Below, one piece after another: positions 9,269 through 17,398 of a DNA stretch of 64,000 nucleotides (within the stretch, counting starts at the first letter, position 1; every line of letters begins with the position of its first letter). Origin of the DNA: Streptomyces hilarionis. GTDB taxonomy: Bacteria > Actinomycetota > Actinomycetes > Streptomycetales > Streptomycetaceae. Location: assembly GCF_024539675.1 (NCBI RefSeq), contig NZ_JAHHIT010000037.1, positions 62,001 through 126,000 of the forward strand, given 5' to 3'. Under the pieces are notes generated by a model, which searched no databases, was not told the DNA's origin, and worked only from the letters and a program-made list of their open reading frames with translations. Made by a program: the position numbers and the translations under genes.

Positions 9269-10822
9269 TCACACCGGGCGGGTCCGGCCTTCCCAGTACG
9301 GCTCGCGCAACCGCCGCTTGTAGAGCTTGCCGTTGGGATCGCGGGGCATCTCGGCGATGAAGTCGACGGATCTGGGCCGCTTGTACCCGGCCAGCCGCTC
9401 GGCGCAGTGGGCGAGGAGCTCGGCGGCGAGGTCCGGGCCGGGCCGCCGGCCGGGGGCGGGCTCGATGACGGCCTTCACCTGCTCGCCCCAGTCGTCGTGC
9501 GGGATGCCGAAGGCGGCGGCGTCGGCGACCGCGGGGTGGGCGAGCAGCACGGACTCGATCTCGGCGGGGTAGATGTTGACGCCGCCGGAGATGATCAGGT
9601 CGATCTTGCGGTCGCGCAGGTAGAGATAGCCGTCCTCGTCGAGGACCCCGAGGTCGCCGACGGTGAAGAAGTCGCCGATGCGGTTCTTCCTCGTCTTGTC
9701 CTCGTCCTTGTGGTAGGCGAAGCCTCCGGTGGTCATCTTCATGTAGACCGTGCCGAGTTCGCCGGGCGGCAGCCGCTCGCCGTCGTCGTCGAAGATCGCC
9801 AGCTCGCTGATGGGCCAGGCCTTTCCGACCGTGCCGGGCTTCTTCAGCCATTCCTCGGCCGTGGCGAACGCGCCGCCGCCCTCGCTGGCCGCGTAGTACT
9901 CCTCCACGCAGGCGCCCCACCAGTCGATCATCGCCCGCTTCACGTGGTCGGGGCAGGGCGCGGCCCCGTGGATGGCGTGCCGCATGGAGGTCACGTCGTA
10001 GCGCGCCCGTACGTCCTGCGGGAGGGCCAGGAGGCGGTGGAACTGGGTGGGGACCATGTGGGTGTGGGTGCAGCGGTGGGCGTCGATGAGACGGAGCATC
10101 TCCTCGGGCGTCCACTTGTCCATCACGACCAGCCGGTGACCCAGGTGCAGGGACGCTGCCGCGAACTGGAGCACGGCCGTGTGGTAGAGCGGCGAGCACA
10201 CCAGATGCACGTTGTCGTCGAAGGGCCTGATGCCGAAGATGCCGAGGAAGCCGCCGAGGTAGGACTCCTCGGGCGGCTTCCCGGGCAGCGGGCGACGGAT
10301 GCCGCGCGGGCGGCCCGTGGTGCCCGAGGTGTAGTTCATGACCCAGCCGAGCGTGCGTTCGGCGGGGGCCGACTCCGGTTGTCCGTCGAGGAGTTCGGCG
10401 TACAGCCGGAAGCCGTCGACCGCGCCGACGGCGTAGCGGTGGGTGGCGGGCAGGCCGGCCTCGTCGGCGGCCCGGCGCGCCTGGTCGGCGAACCGCTCGT
10501 GGGCGACGAGCACCTTGGCCCCCGAGTCGGAGACGATCCAGGCGATCTCGGGGCCGACGAGGTGGTGGTTGACGGGCACGAGGTAGAACCCGGCCTGGGT
10601 GGCGGCCAGATGGGCGGTGAAGAACTCGGCCGAGTTGGGCAGGACGACGGCGAAGGCGTCGCCGCGTTCCAGACCGGCGGCGCGCAGACCGTGCACGAGC
10701 CGGTTGGCGGCGGCGTGCAGGCGGCCGGCGGTCCACTCCTGGCCGTCGGGCGCGATCAGGACGGTGCGGTCGGGGTCCTGGGCCGCCTGGGCCCAGAAGC
10801 CCGCGGGGGGTGTGCTGGTCAC
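9269..10822 (-). CDS. Acyl-CoA synthetase (FadD family)
   Basis: The 517-residue AMP-forming ligase starts at GTG 10822. The GTGA overlaps the stop of the upstream flavin oxidoreductase, so translation is coupled; the frame is open far upstream but without any protein-like similarity. Key motifs are MNYTSGTTGRPRGIRR (near residue 155), EYYAASEGGG near residue 295, a GDLGVLDEDGYLYLRDRKID hinge near residue 400 and NGKLYKRRLR at the C-terminus. It belongs to the clade that pairs with steroid or terpenoid acid catabolism rather than to classical fatty-acid ligases (moderate confidence). Confidence 0.88.
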   Translation of the reverse strand: MTSTPPAGFWAQAAQDPDRTVLIAPDGQEWTAGRLHAAANRLVHGLRAAGLERGDAFAVVLPNSAEFFTAHLAATQAGFYLVPVNHHLVGPEIAWIVSDSGAKVLVAHERFADQARRAADEAGLPATHRYAVGAVDGFRLYAELLDGQPESAPAERTLGWVMNYTSGTTGRPRGIRRPLPGKPPEESYLGGFLGIFGIRPFDDNVHLVCSPLYHTAVLQFAAASLHLGHRLVVMDKWTPEEMLRLIDAHRCTHTHMVPTQFHRLLALPQDVRARYDVTSMRHAIHGAAPCPDHVKRAMIDWWGACVEEYYAASEGGGAFATAEEWLKKPGTVGKAWPISELAIFDDDGERLPPGELGTVYMKMTTGGFAYHKDEDKTRKNRIGDFFTVGDLGVLDEDGYLYLRDRKIDLIISGGVNIYPAEIESVLLAHPAVADAAAFGIPHDDWGEQVKAVIEPAPGRRPGPDLAAELLAHCAERLAGYKRPRSVDFIAEMPRDPNGKLYKRRLREPYWEGRTRPV

Positions 10823-11928
10823 TGGCCGCTCCTTCCGGCGATGCGGTTGACGCGGTCCACGGCCCGTTCGAAGCCGCGGGTGAGATCGTCGAAGACCGCC
10901 TGGACGCTGCGGACTTCGTTCATCCGGCCGACGATCTGGCCGACGGGGGTGCCGAGCAGCGGGTCGACCTCGTACTTCTGGATGCGGGAGACGGCCTCGG
11001 CGACGAGCAGGCCTTGCAGGGGCATGGGCAGGGTGCCCGGTCCCTCGGGGTCGTCCCAGGCGTCGGTCCACTCGGTGCGCAGCTGGCGGGCGGGTTTCCC
11101 GGTCAGGGCGCGGGAGCGGACCGTGTCGCCGGAGCCGGCCGCGAGGAGCTTGCGGGTCAGGGCGGGCGAGTGCAGGTCGGCCTCGGACGTGGTCAGCCAG
11201 ACGGATCCGAGCCATACGCCCTGGGCGCCGAGCGCGAGGGCGGCGGCGGCCTGCCGTCCGCTGCCGATGCCGCCGGCGGCCAGCACGGGCAGCGGGTCCA
11301 CGGCCTCGACGACCTCCGGGACGAGCACCATGGAGGCGATCTCGCCGGTGTGACCGCCCGCCTCGTAGCCCTGGGCGACCACGACGTCGATGCCGGCGTC
11401 CCGGTGCTTGCGGGCGTGCCGGGCGCTCCCGGCCAGCGCGGCGACGAGGACGTCGTGGTCGTGGGCGCGGGCGACGACGTCGGCGGGCGGCGAGCCGAGC
11501 GCGTTGGCCAGCAGCCGGATCGGATAGTCGAAGGCGACGTCGAGCTGGCTGCGGGCGACCTGTTCCATCCACCCGGTGATCCGCCACCCGGCGGCCTCGC
11601 CCTCGGCCAGCTCGGGGACGCCGTGCTTGGCGAGGGTGTCGCGCACGAAGTCCCGGTGCCCCTCGGGGATCATCGCCTCGACGTCGGCCTCGCTGACGCC
11701 CTCGACCTTCTTGGCGGGCATGACGACGTCGAGCCCGTACGGCTTGCCGTCGACGTGGGCCTCGATCCAGTCGAGGTCGCGTTTGAGGTCGTCCGGGGCG
11801 GTGTACCGGACCGCGCCGAGCACGCCGAAGCCGCCCGCGCGGCTGATGGCCGCGGCGACGGCGGGGAACGGCGTGAAGCCGAAGACGGCGTGCTCGACTC
11901 CCAGTTGTGTGCTCAGCTCCGTCTGCAT
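10819..11928 (-). CDS. Nitronate monooxygenase-like FMN oxidoreductase
   Basis: The 369-residue NMO/2-nitropropane dioxygenase-type TIM-barrel flavoprotein has a phosphate-binding AAGGIGSGRQAAAALALGAQ loop near residue 220, followed by GVWLGSVWLTTSEA. Members use FMN and NAD(P)H or O2; several actinobacterial relatives act in steroid-ring catabolism rather than on nitroalkanes. The neighbours are two acyl-CoA ligases on the same strand, the first overlapping by 4 bp, so a role in acyl-CoA or steroid breakdown is more likely than nitronate detoxification (inference). ATG 11928 is 43 bp downstream of the 17-bp operator. Confidence 0.85.
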   Translation of the reverse strand: MQTELSTQLGVEHAVFGFTPFPAVAAAISRAGGFGVLGAVRYTAPDDLKRDLDWIEAHVDGKPYGLDVVMPAKKVEGVSEADVEAMIPEGHRDFVRDTLAKHGVPELAEGEAAGWRITGWMEQVARSQLDVAFDYPIRLLANALGSPPADVVARAHDHDVLVAALAGSARHARKHRDAGIDVVVAQGYEAGGHTGEIASMVLVPEVVEAVDPLPVLAAGGIGSGRQAAAALALGAQGVWLGSVWLTTSEADLHSPALTRKLLAAGSGDTVRSRALTGKPARQLRTEWTDAWDDPEGPGTLPMPLQGLLVAEAVSRIQKYEVDPLLGTPVGQIVGRMNEVRSVQAVFDDLTRGFERAVDRVNRIAGRSGQ

Positions 11929-11970
11929 GGGCGCAGGATGCCGCAGCGGCGCGGACGACGGAAGAGCTTT

Positions 11971-11987
11971 TCTGATAGACCGTCAGA
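11971..11987. promoter_or_regulatory. 17-bp inverted-repeat operator, copy 2
   Basis: TCTGAT-AGACC-GTCAGA differs from the copy at 3443-3459 at two positions and is followed by a similar T-rich TTGTTGG stretch. It lies 43-59 bp before the flavin oxidoreductase start, where it could control that gene and the two acyl-CoA ligases, and it overlaps the stop codon of the upstream FAD oxidoreductase. Confidence 0.68.
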
Positions 11988-13683
11988 TTGTTGGGTCCGG
12001 ATCCCGGGGCGCCTCCAGCACGGCCATCGCCGCGTTGTGCCCCGGCACCCCGCTCACTCCTCCCCCGCGCACCGCGCCGGCCCCGCACAGCAGCACGTTG
12101 CCGTGCCGGGTCTCCACGCCCCAGCGGCCGGCGCCGTCGTCCGCGTACGGCCAGGACAGCTCGCGGTGGAAGATGTTGCCGCCCGGCAGTCCGAGGTCGC
12201 GCTCCAGGTCGAGCGGGGTCCTCGCCTCGATGCAGGGACGGCCGTCGGCGTCCAGGGCCAGGCAGTCGGCGAGGGGTTCGGCCAGGTGCGCGTCGAGCTG
12301 GGCGAGGGTCGACCTCAGCAGTTCCTCGCGCACGCCGTCGTTGTCGGCGCGGAAGAGCCGGGCCGGCGTGTGCAGCCCGAACAGCGTCAGCGTCTGGTAT
12401 CCCGCCGCGGCGAGGTCGGGGCCGAGGATGGTGGGGTCGGTCAGGGAGTGGCAGTAGATCTCCGAGGGCGGGGCGGCCGGCAGATCGCCGGCGGCGGCCT
12501 GGGCGTGGGCGGCGGCGAGCTGTTCGTAGCCCTCCGCGATGTGGAAGGTCCCGGCGAACGCCTCCCGCGGGTCGACGGAGCTGTCGCGCAGCCTCGGCAG
12601 CCGCTTGAGCAGCATGTTCACCTTGAGCTGGGCGCCCTCGGCGGGGGCGGGCGGCTCGTCGCCGGCGAGGGCCGCGAGCGCCTGCGGGGAGGCGTTCACC
12701 AGGACGTGCCGGGCGGCGACGACGCCCTCGCCGTCGGCGCTGCGATAAGTCACCTCGGCGCTGCGGCCGTCCGTGTCGATGCGCACGGCCTCGTGTCCGG
12801 TGGCGAGGACGGCTCCCGCGTCCCGGGCGGCGGCGGCCAGGGCGTCGGTGAGGGCGCCCATCCCGCCGACGGGCACGTCCCACGCCCCCGTGCCGCCGCC
12901 GATCACGTGGTAAAGGAAGCAGCGGTTCTGCCGCAGGGACGGGTCGTGGGCGTCGGCGAAGGTGCCGATGAGGGCGTCGGTGAGGACCACGCCCCGCACG
13001 AGGTCGTCGGCGAAGCGTTCCTCGACGGCCGCGCCGATCGGCTCCTCGAACAGGACCCGCCAGGCCTCCTCGTCGTCGACCGTGCGGCGCAGTTCGTCGC
13101 GGGTGGGCAGGGGTTCGGTGAGCGTGGGGAAGACCCGCCGGGCGAGCCGTCCGGTCATGCCGTAGAAGCGCTCCCAGGCCGCATACTCGCGCTCGCCGCC
13201 CGTGAGCCGCGCGAACGCCTCACGGGTGCGCTCCTCGCCCCCGCCCACCAGGAGTCCGGTGGGCCGTCCGGCGCGCTCCACGGGCGTGTACGAGGAGATC
13301 GTGCGGCCGCGGACGTGGAAGCGCAGCCCCAGGTCCCGCACGATCTTCGAGGGAAGCAGGCTGACCAGGTACGAGTACCGGGACAGCCGGGCGTCGACGC
13401 CGGCGAACGGACGGGTGGAGACGGCGGCGCCGCCGGTGTGGTCGAGCCGCTCCAGCACCAGCACCGACCGTCCGGCCCGGGCCAGGTAGGCGGCCGCGAC
13501 CAGGCCGTTGTGGCCGCCGCCCACGACGACGACGTCGTAGGAGCGCCTCTCCCCGGGCCCCTGCGCCTTCCCGGGCCCTGCCGGCCCCTCGCGTCCCGCG
13601 CGCTCCTCGCGTCCGTCGTTTCCGTCGTTTCCGTCGCGTCCGTGGTGTCCGTGGTGTCCCGGGTGTCCCTCGTGTGCTGGCAT
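11983..13683 (-). CDS. Phytoene dehydrogenase-like FAD oxidoreductase
   Basis: The 566-residue protein has an FAD dinucleotide-binding motif VVVVGGGHNGLVAAAYLARAG after a low-complexity leader. A C-terminal GAGAVRGGGVSGVPGHNAAMA motif is typical of the phytoene desaturase/CrtI-like (PYROXD2) family. It is probably a cytoplasmic amine- or alkene-oxidizing flavoprotein; no carotenoid genes are nearby, so a carotenoid function is not supported. ATG 13683 is preferred; residues 6-26 encoded by a 9-bp repeat tract form seven Gly-X-Y triplets. A start after the repeat is also possible. Confidence 0.82.
   Translation of the reverse strand: MPAHEGHPGHHGHHGRDGNDGNDGREERAGREGPAGPGKAQGPGERRSYDVVVVGGGHNGLVAAAYLARAGRSVLVLERLDHTGGAAVSTRPFAGVDARLSRYSYLVSLLPSKIVRDLGLRFHVRGRTISSYTPVERAGRPTGLLVGGGEERTREAFARLTGGEREYAAWERFYGMTGRLARRVFPTLTEPLPTRDELRRTVDDEEAWRVLFEEPIGAAVEERFADDLVRGVVLTDALIGTFADAHDPSLRQNRCFLYHVIGGGTGAWDVPVGGMGALTDALAAAARDAGAVLATGHEAVRIDTDGRSAEVTYRSADGEGVVAARHVLVNASPQALAALAGDEPPAPAEGAQLKVNMLLKRLPRLRDSSVDPREAFAGTFHIAEGYEQLAAAHAQAAAGDLPAAPPSEIYCHSLTDPTILGPDLAAAGYQTLTLFGLHTPARLFRADNDGVREELLRSTLAQLDAHLAEPLADCLALDADGRPCIEARTPLDLERDLGLPGGNIFHRELSWPYADDGAGRWGVETRHGNVLLCGAGAVRGGGVSGVPGHNAAMAVLEAPRDPDPTI
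13610..13672. repeat. Seven imperfect 9-bp tandem repeats inside a coding start
   Basis: Seven consecutive 9-mers (consensus tgTCCgTgG-like, e.g. TTTCCGTCG twice, then CGTCCGTGG and TGTCCGTGG) encode Gly-X-Y tripeptides rich in His, Asp and Asn at the N-terminus of the FAD oxidoreductase. The tract looks like replication slippage in frame. Confidence 0.7.
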
Positions 13684-13897
13684 GGTTCTTGGTAACACGA
13701 GGCGATCAAGGTCGGCCAGGGGCCGTCCGCGCTCCACGGACCGGGATCCGGAGCGGGCGCTGGACCGGGAGCAGGGCCGGGACCGGCAGGACGGCCGGAC
13801 CGCCGCGACGTTCACCGCGGCGGCCGCTCCCCCCTCCGCGGGGGGGGGGCCGGTCCGCAGGTCCCCGGAGACGCGGCCGCGCGCGGGGCGACGCGCG

Positions 13898-14112
13898 GTC
13901 GGGCCACGCCATGTCGTCCACGGCGAGGAACGGTTCGCCGGCCACGGCCGCGTGGGCGACCCGGTGAACGCCCTGACGTCCCGGCGCAGAGGGGACTGGT
14001 CGGCGTAGCCCGCCTCGGCCGCGGCCCGGGCGGCGGCCTCGCCCGCGATCAGGCGGTGGGCGGCATGGTCGAAGCGGACGAGCCTCGCGGCCGACGTGGG
14101 CGGCAGGCCGAG
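13898..14112 (-). pseudogene. Relic of an AraC-family regulator (C-terminal HTH)
   Basis: Reading the minus strand from 14112 gives LGLPPTSAARLVRFDHAAHR, then a GYADQSPLRRDVRAFTG stretch, which is the classic second helix-turn-helix of AraC regulators. Immediately after FTG the frame breaks: the expected continuation (AAVAGEPFLAVDDMAWP) is in the next frame, consistent with loss of one G from a G run. Upstream of LGLPP a stop codon occurs in frame and no N-terminal domain is recognisable. This 546-bp gap between the FAD oxidoreductase and the DUF2236 gene holds nothing else I can support. It is probably a decayed regulator of this region. Confidence 0.55.
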
Positions 14113-14229
14113 CTGGGATCAGGGCCGACCTCGCGATCGCCGGGGGCGGACGCACCTGGACGCACTCGACGTTCTCGCCACGGGCCCGGACCGCTCCGCC
14201 CGGCGGCGGGGCGGTTTCCGGCAGGCGGC

Positions 14230-15075
14230 CTACGGCCGCGCTTTCTGCGGTGCCGGACGGGCCTCGGGGCCGAGCCGGTCCACGGCCCGCAGGATGTGCT
14301 TGGGCGGGAGCTGCCGGCGAAGACGGGCGGGAACACGGCGCAGCACGGCCCCGGTGGTGCGCAGCCGGCGGGTGACGGTGGCGGGATCGGGGGCGCGTCT
14401 GCCGTACAGCTCGTGGGCGTACGGCGGCAGCGAGGCGTACGCCAGCCGCGCCACGTGCCGCCACAGCAGGGCGCGCGCCGGCACGAGCAACGGGTGGATC
14501 GGCGGCCGGAGCAGGAAGTCGTCCACCTCGCGCGCCTCGGCGCCGGCGGCGAGTTCGGGGCGGACATTCTCGAAGTACGCCTCCATGGCGGCCCGGTCAC
14601 CGGGCACGGTCTCCGGATCGAGCCCCACCAGGCGCGCGCTGACGCGGTGTTCGCCGATGTAGCGGTCGGCGGCCGCGTCGGAGAGCGGGTAGCCGGAGCG
14701 GCGCAGGACGTGCAGATAGGAGTCGATCTCGGCGCAGTGGACCCACAGCAGCAGGGCGGGTTCGTCGACTCCGTAGCGTTCTCCGGAGTCGGGGTCGGTG
14801 GCGGAGAGCAGGCGGTGGATCCGGCGGACGCGGGCACCCGCCTTCTCGGCGTCTTCGGCGGTGCCGTAGGTGGTGGTGCCGACGAAGTCGGCGGTGCGCA
14901 TCAGCCGGCCCCAGGCGTCGCGCCGGAAGTCGGAGTTCTGCGTCACGCCGCGCACGGCGCGCGGGTGCAGGGCCTGGAGGTAGAGCGCCCGGATCCCGGC
15001 GACCCACATCATCGGATCGTCGTGCGCCTGCCAGGTCACGCTGGTCGGGCCGAACAGCCCCGGGTCGGACGTCAT
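14230..15075 (-). CDS. DUF2236 / MpaB-like oxygenase
   Basis: The 281-residue protein is counted from ATG 15075; an in-frame ATG at 15108 is the alternative. It shows DUF2236 family traits: FGPTSVTWQAHDDPMMWVAGIRALYLQALHPRAVRGV near the N-terminus, with the conserved His-Pro and Arg, then FRRDAWGRLMRTADFVGTTTYG. DUF2236 relatives include heme-dependent rubber oxygenase and fungal MpaB. It probably oxidises a lipophilic substrate, which suits the lipid-catabolic neighbourhood (inference). It is 73 bp downstream of the acyl-CoA dehydrogenase on the same strand. Confidence 0.85.
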   Translation of the reverse strand: MTSDPGLFGPTSVTWQAHDDPMMWVAGIRALYLQALHPRAVRGVTQNSDFRRDAWGRLMRTADFVGTTTYGTAEDAEKAGARVRRIHRLLSATDPDSGERYGVDEPALLLWVHCAEIDSYLHVLRRSGYPLSDAAADRYIGEHRVSARLVGLDPETVPGDRAAMEAYFENVRPELAAGAEAREVDDFLLRPPIHPLLVPARALLWRHVARLAYASLPPYAHELYGRRAPDPATVTRRLRTTGAVLRRVPARLRRQLPPKHILRAVDRLGPEARPAPQKARP

Positions 15076-15148
15076 GCCGAAAGTGTGGCCAAGCTCCTCG
15101 GCCGGCACCAGTGCCCCTCCCCCGCCCGCGGCGCGGCCCCGCCCGGGG

Positions 15149-16327
15149 TCAGCGCCGCACCCGCGGCATCCCCAGGCCGATCCAGGAGATGATCTCCCGC
15201 TGGATCTCGTTGTTGCCGCCGCCGAAGGTGAAGATCACGGCGGACCGGTAGCCGCGTTCGAGCTCGCCGTGCAGGACGGCGCCCGCCGAGCCCTCCTGGA
15301 GCGCCCCGGGCGCCGCGACGACCTCCATCAGCCAGCCGTAGGCGTCCCGGCGGGCCTCGGAGCCGTAGACCTTCACGGCCGAGGCGTCCTGCGGGGTCAG
15401 GGTGCCGTTCTGGAGGGCGCCGACCATCTGCCAGTTCAGGAGCTTGAGCGCGTCGAGCTTCACATGGGTCTGGGCCAGCCGTCGGCGCACCCAGGGCAGG
15501 TCGACCACCCGGCGGCCGTCGGCGAGTTTGGTCTCGCCCGCCCAGCGCTGGACGTCGTGCAGGGCGCGGATCGCCATCGTGCCGTGTGCGGCGAGCGTGA
15601 CGCGCTCGTGGTTGAGCTGGTTGGTGATCAGCCGCCAGCCCTGGTTCTCCTCGCCCACCCGCCGCGAGAGGGGGACGCGGATGTTCTCGTAGTAGCTGGC
15701 GGTGGTGTCGTGCGAGGCGAGCGTGCGGATGACCGTGCAGGAGTAGCCGGGGTCGGTGGTCGGCACCAGGAGCATCGTGATGCCCTTGTGCGGCGGCGCC
15801 TCGAGGTCGGTGCGCACCGCCAGCCACACCCAGTCCGCGGTGTCGCCGTTGGTCGTCCAGATCTTCTGCCCGTTGACGAGGTACTCGTCGCCCTCGCGCA
15901 CCGCGCGCGTCCTGAGCGCGGCGAGGTCGGTGCCCGCGTCGGGCTCGCTGTAGCCGATGGCGAAGTCGATCTCGCCGGCGAGGATCTTGGGAAGGAAATA
16001 CGACTTCTGCTCGTCGGTGCCGTACCGCATGATCGTCGGCCCGACGGTGTTCAGGGCCATGAGGGGCAGGGGCACGCCGGCCTGCGCGGCCTCGTCGAAG
16101 AAGACGAACTGCTCGATGGGTGTGAGGCCGCGCCCGCCGTACTCCTTGGGCCAGCCGACGCCGAGCCAGCCGTCCTCGCCGAGACGCCGGATGGTCGTGC
16201 GGTAGAAACGTTTGGCGGCGACCGGGTCGGCGTGCCGGGCGTAGGCGTTGTCCGGCACCAACTCGGCGAAGTAGGCGCGCAGTTCGGTGCGCAACCGCAG
16301 TTGCTCGGGCGTGTGGTCGAGGTGCAC
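15149..16327 (-). CDS. Acyl-CoA dehydrogenase, FadE26/ChsE4-like
   Basis: The 392-residue flavoprotein starts at GTG 16327 behind AGGAGG (5 nt spacing). It carries the family signature AIGYSEPDAGTDLAALRT near residue 130, YLVNGQKIWTTNGDTADWVW and C-terminal FTFGGGNNEIQREIISWIGLGMP. The wording (GWPKEYGG, VGEENQGWRLITNQLNHERV) is very like FadE26, one half of the heteromeric ChsE4-ChsE5 dehydrogenase for steroid side chains. No second ACAD subunit is in the window, so either it is homomeric or its partner lies elsewhere. A KstR-type site lies 47-60 bp upstream. Confidence 0.9.
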   Translation of the reverse strand: MHLDHTPEQLRLRTELRAYFAELVPDNAYARHADPVAAKRFYRTTIRRLGEDGWLGVGWPKEYGGRGLTPIEQFVFFDEAAQAGVPLPLMALNTVGPTIMRYGTDEQKSYFLPKILAGEIDFAIGYSEPDAGTDLAALRTRAVREGDEYLVNGQKIWTTNGDTADWVWLAVRTDLEAPPHKGITMLLVPTTDPGYSCTVIRTLASHDTTASYYENIRVPLSRRVGEENQGWRLITNQLNHERVTLAAHGTMAIRALHDVQRWAGETKLADGRRVVDLPWVRRRLAQTHVKLDALKLLNWQMVGALQNGTLTPQDASAVKVYGSEARRDAYGWLMEVVAAPGALQEGSAGAVLHGELERGYRSAVIFTFGGGNNEIQREIISWIGLGMPRVRR

Positions 16328-16373
16328 GGCGCCTCCTGGCTTCCCAAGGCCGGTGTCCTGACGGCGCACACCG

Positions 16374-16387
16374 TAGAACGTGTTCCA
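16374..16387. promoter_or_regulatory. KstR-type operator upstream of acyl-CoA dehydrogenase
   Basis: TAGAACGTGTTCCA matches the KstR consensus TNNAACNNGTTNNA at every fixed position and lies 47 bp before the dehydrogenase start. KstR is the TetR-family repressor of actinobacterial cholesterol catabolism. No KstR gene is visible here. Confidence 0.6.
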
Positions 16388-16490
16388 GAAATTGGGAATG
16401 GCGAGGACCGGACACGCGAGCGGCCACTCGACCCGACACGGGAGCGACGACGGGACCCGGGGCGCGCGGCCCCGGAGCCGCCGCGCCGGC

Positions 16491-16865
16491 TCAGCGCAGC
16501 GTGGCGATGAAGTCGGTGCAGGCCTGGGCGCAGGCGCGGCACGCGGCCGCGCTCTCCTCGGCCCCCGGCTGCCGGTCGAAGACGTGCGCGCTCTCCAGGC
16601 AGACCGTCCGGCACCACTCCAGCTGTGCCCGGATGCCGGCCTCGTCCGTGGCGCTCTCCTCGGACAGCACACGGCAGGTGGCGTCGCAGACCTCCGCGCA
16701 CATGATGCCCTTGCGCCGTACCAGTTCCTGGTGCTCTCTTCCGTCCGGATCCACGAGGCTCGCCCGCAGCGCGCTGGCGCGCGCGCACTCGGTGCACGCC
16801 TGGGCGCACGCGAAGCGGTCCTCCAGGAACCGGAAGAGTTCCTGTTGGGATGTCGTCGTAGTCAC
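16491..16865 (-). CDS. Cys-rich four-helix-bundle copper-binding protein
   Basis: The 124-residue protein starts at GTG 16865. It has 11 cysteines arranged in helix-compatible spacings: CAQACTEC, MCAEVCDATC, WCRTVCLESAH and CRACAQAC. This fits the copper-storage (Csp/DUF326) four-helix bundle, in which Cys line the core and bind Cu(I). There is no signal peptide, so it is a cytosolic Csp type. It is divergent from the DUF6479 gene; no copper efflux genes are adjacent. The metal is by family, not shown. Confidence 0.85.
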   Translation of the reverse strand: MTTTTSQQELFRFLEDRFACAQACTECARASALRASLVDPDGREHQELVRRKGIMCAEVCDATCRVLSEESATDEAGIRAQLEWCRTVCLESAHVFDRQPGAEESAAACRACAQACTDFIATLR

Positions 16866-16978
16866 AGGGGGCGGGTAGCCGGGGAGCCCGCGGCCAAACC
16901 CGCCGAGGCCCGCGGGGGCCGTCCGACCGGCGCTCCACCTGGACGGTTCGTCCCGTTTTCGGTGGGTATTCACACGGT

Positions 16979-17344
16979 ATGACTACCGCAAGCCAACAGC
17001 TGGCCGCCGCGAGCGGCCTGCTCAGTCTCGGGCTGTTCGTGGTCGGCATGGCTCTCCTCGCCGTGCTCGGCGGCGGCTTCTGGCTGGGCGCCCGCGTCAA
17101 GTCGCGCGAGTCGGCACGGCCGCGCCCCGAGGAGCAGCCGCATCTCCCGCCGGGCGGCGCCGTGCACGAGATCCGTGAGAACCGGGAACCCGACGAGGTG
17201 CCCCGGACGGCGGAGGGCGGCCGTCCCCTCACCCCGTACGAGCTGACCAACATGCAGACCCGGTCGAGTTCGGACAAGAAACGGCCGCGCTGGAGCCGGG
17301 GCAGCAGCGGCTCGTTCGGCGGCGGCGGTCTGGGCGCCCACTGA
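16979..17344 (+). CDS. DUF6479-like small membrane protein
   Basis: The 121-residue protein has one transmembrane helix (about residues 10-36, LLSLGLFVVGMALLAVLGGG), then a charged Pro/Glu-rich tail with a PHLPPGGAVHEIRENREP block and a Gly/Ser-rich end. This is the layout of the Streptomyces DUF6479 family. Function unknown. No Shine-Dalgarno is visible; a TATTCA hexamer ends 6 nt before the ATG, so the mRNA may be leaderless. Confidence 0.75.
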   Translation: MTTASQQLAAASGLLSLGLFVVGMALLAVLGGGFWLGARVKSRESARPRPEEQPHLPPGGAVHEIRENREPDEVPRTAEGGRPLTPYELTNMQTRSSSDKKRPRWSRGSSGSFGGGGLGAH

Positions 17345-17398
17345 GCGCTCCCCCGAAACGGCGCCCCGCCTCCCGCGCCTTCCTCCCTCGAGCGGCCC

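Noticed and set aside
10819..11928. Naming the flavin oxidoreductase IpdC or a nitroalkane-detoxifying enzyme
   Set aside because: Family membership is clear but the sequence start differs from the IpdC I remember, and no nitronate context exists. The function stays open.
10823..12883. Extension of the acyl-CoA ligase into a 1204-residue fusion protein
   Set aside because: The upstream part is the antiparallel/other-frame reading of the flavin and FAD oxidoreductase genes and lacks any domain; GTG 10822 with a 4-bp overlap explains the start.
11983..13683. Carotenoid desaturase (crtI) assignment
   Set aside because: The fold fits the CrtI superfamily but no crtB/crtE or other carotenoid gene is present and the C-terminal motif fits the PYROXD2-like branch.
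9092..13695. Very long plus-strand open frames opposite the acyl-CoA ligases, flavin oxidoreductase and FAD oxidoreductase
   Set aside because: They are antisense shadows of high-GC genes: compositions rich in Gly, Val, Arg and Asp with no domains, while the minus-strand frames have clear family motifs.
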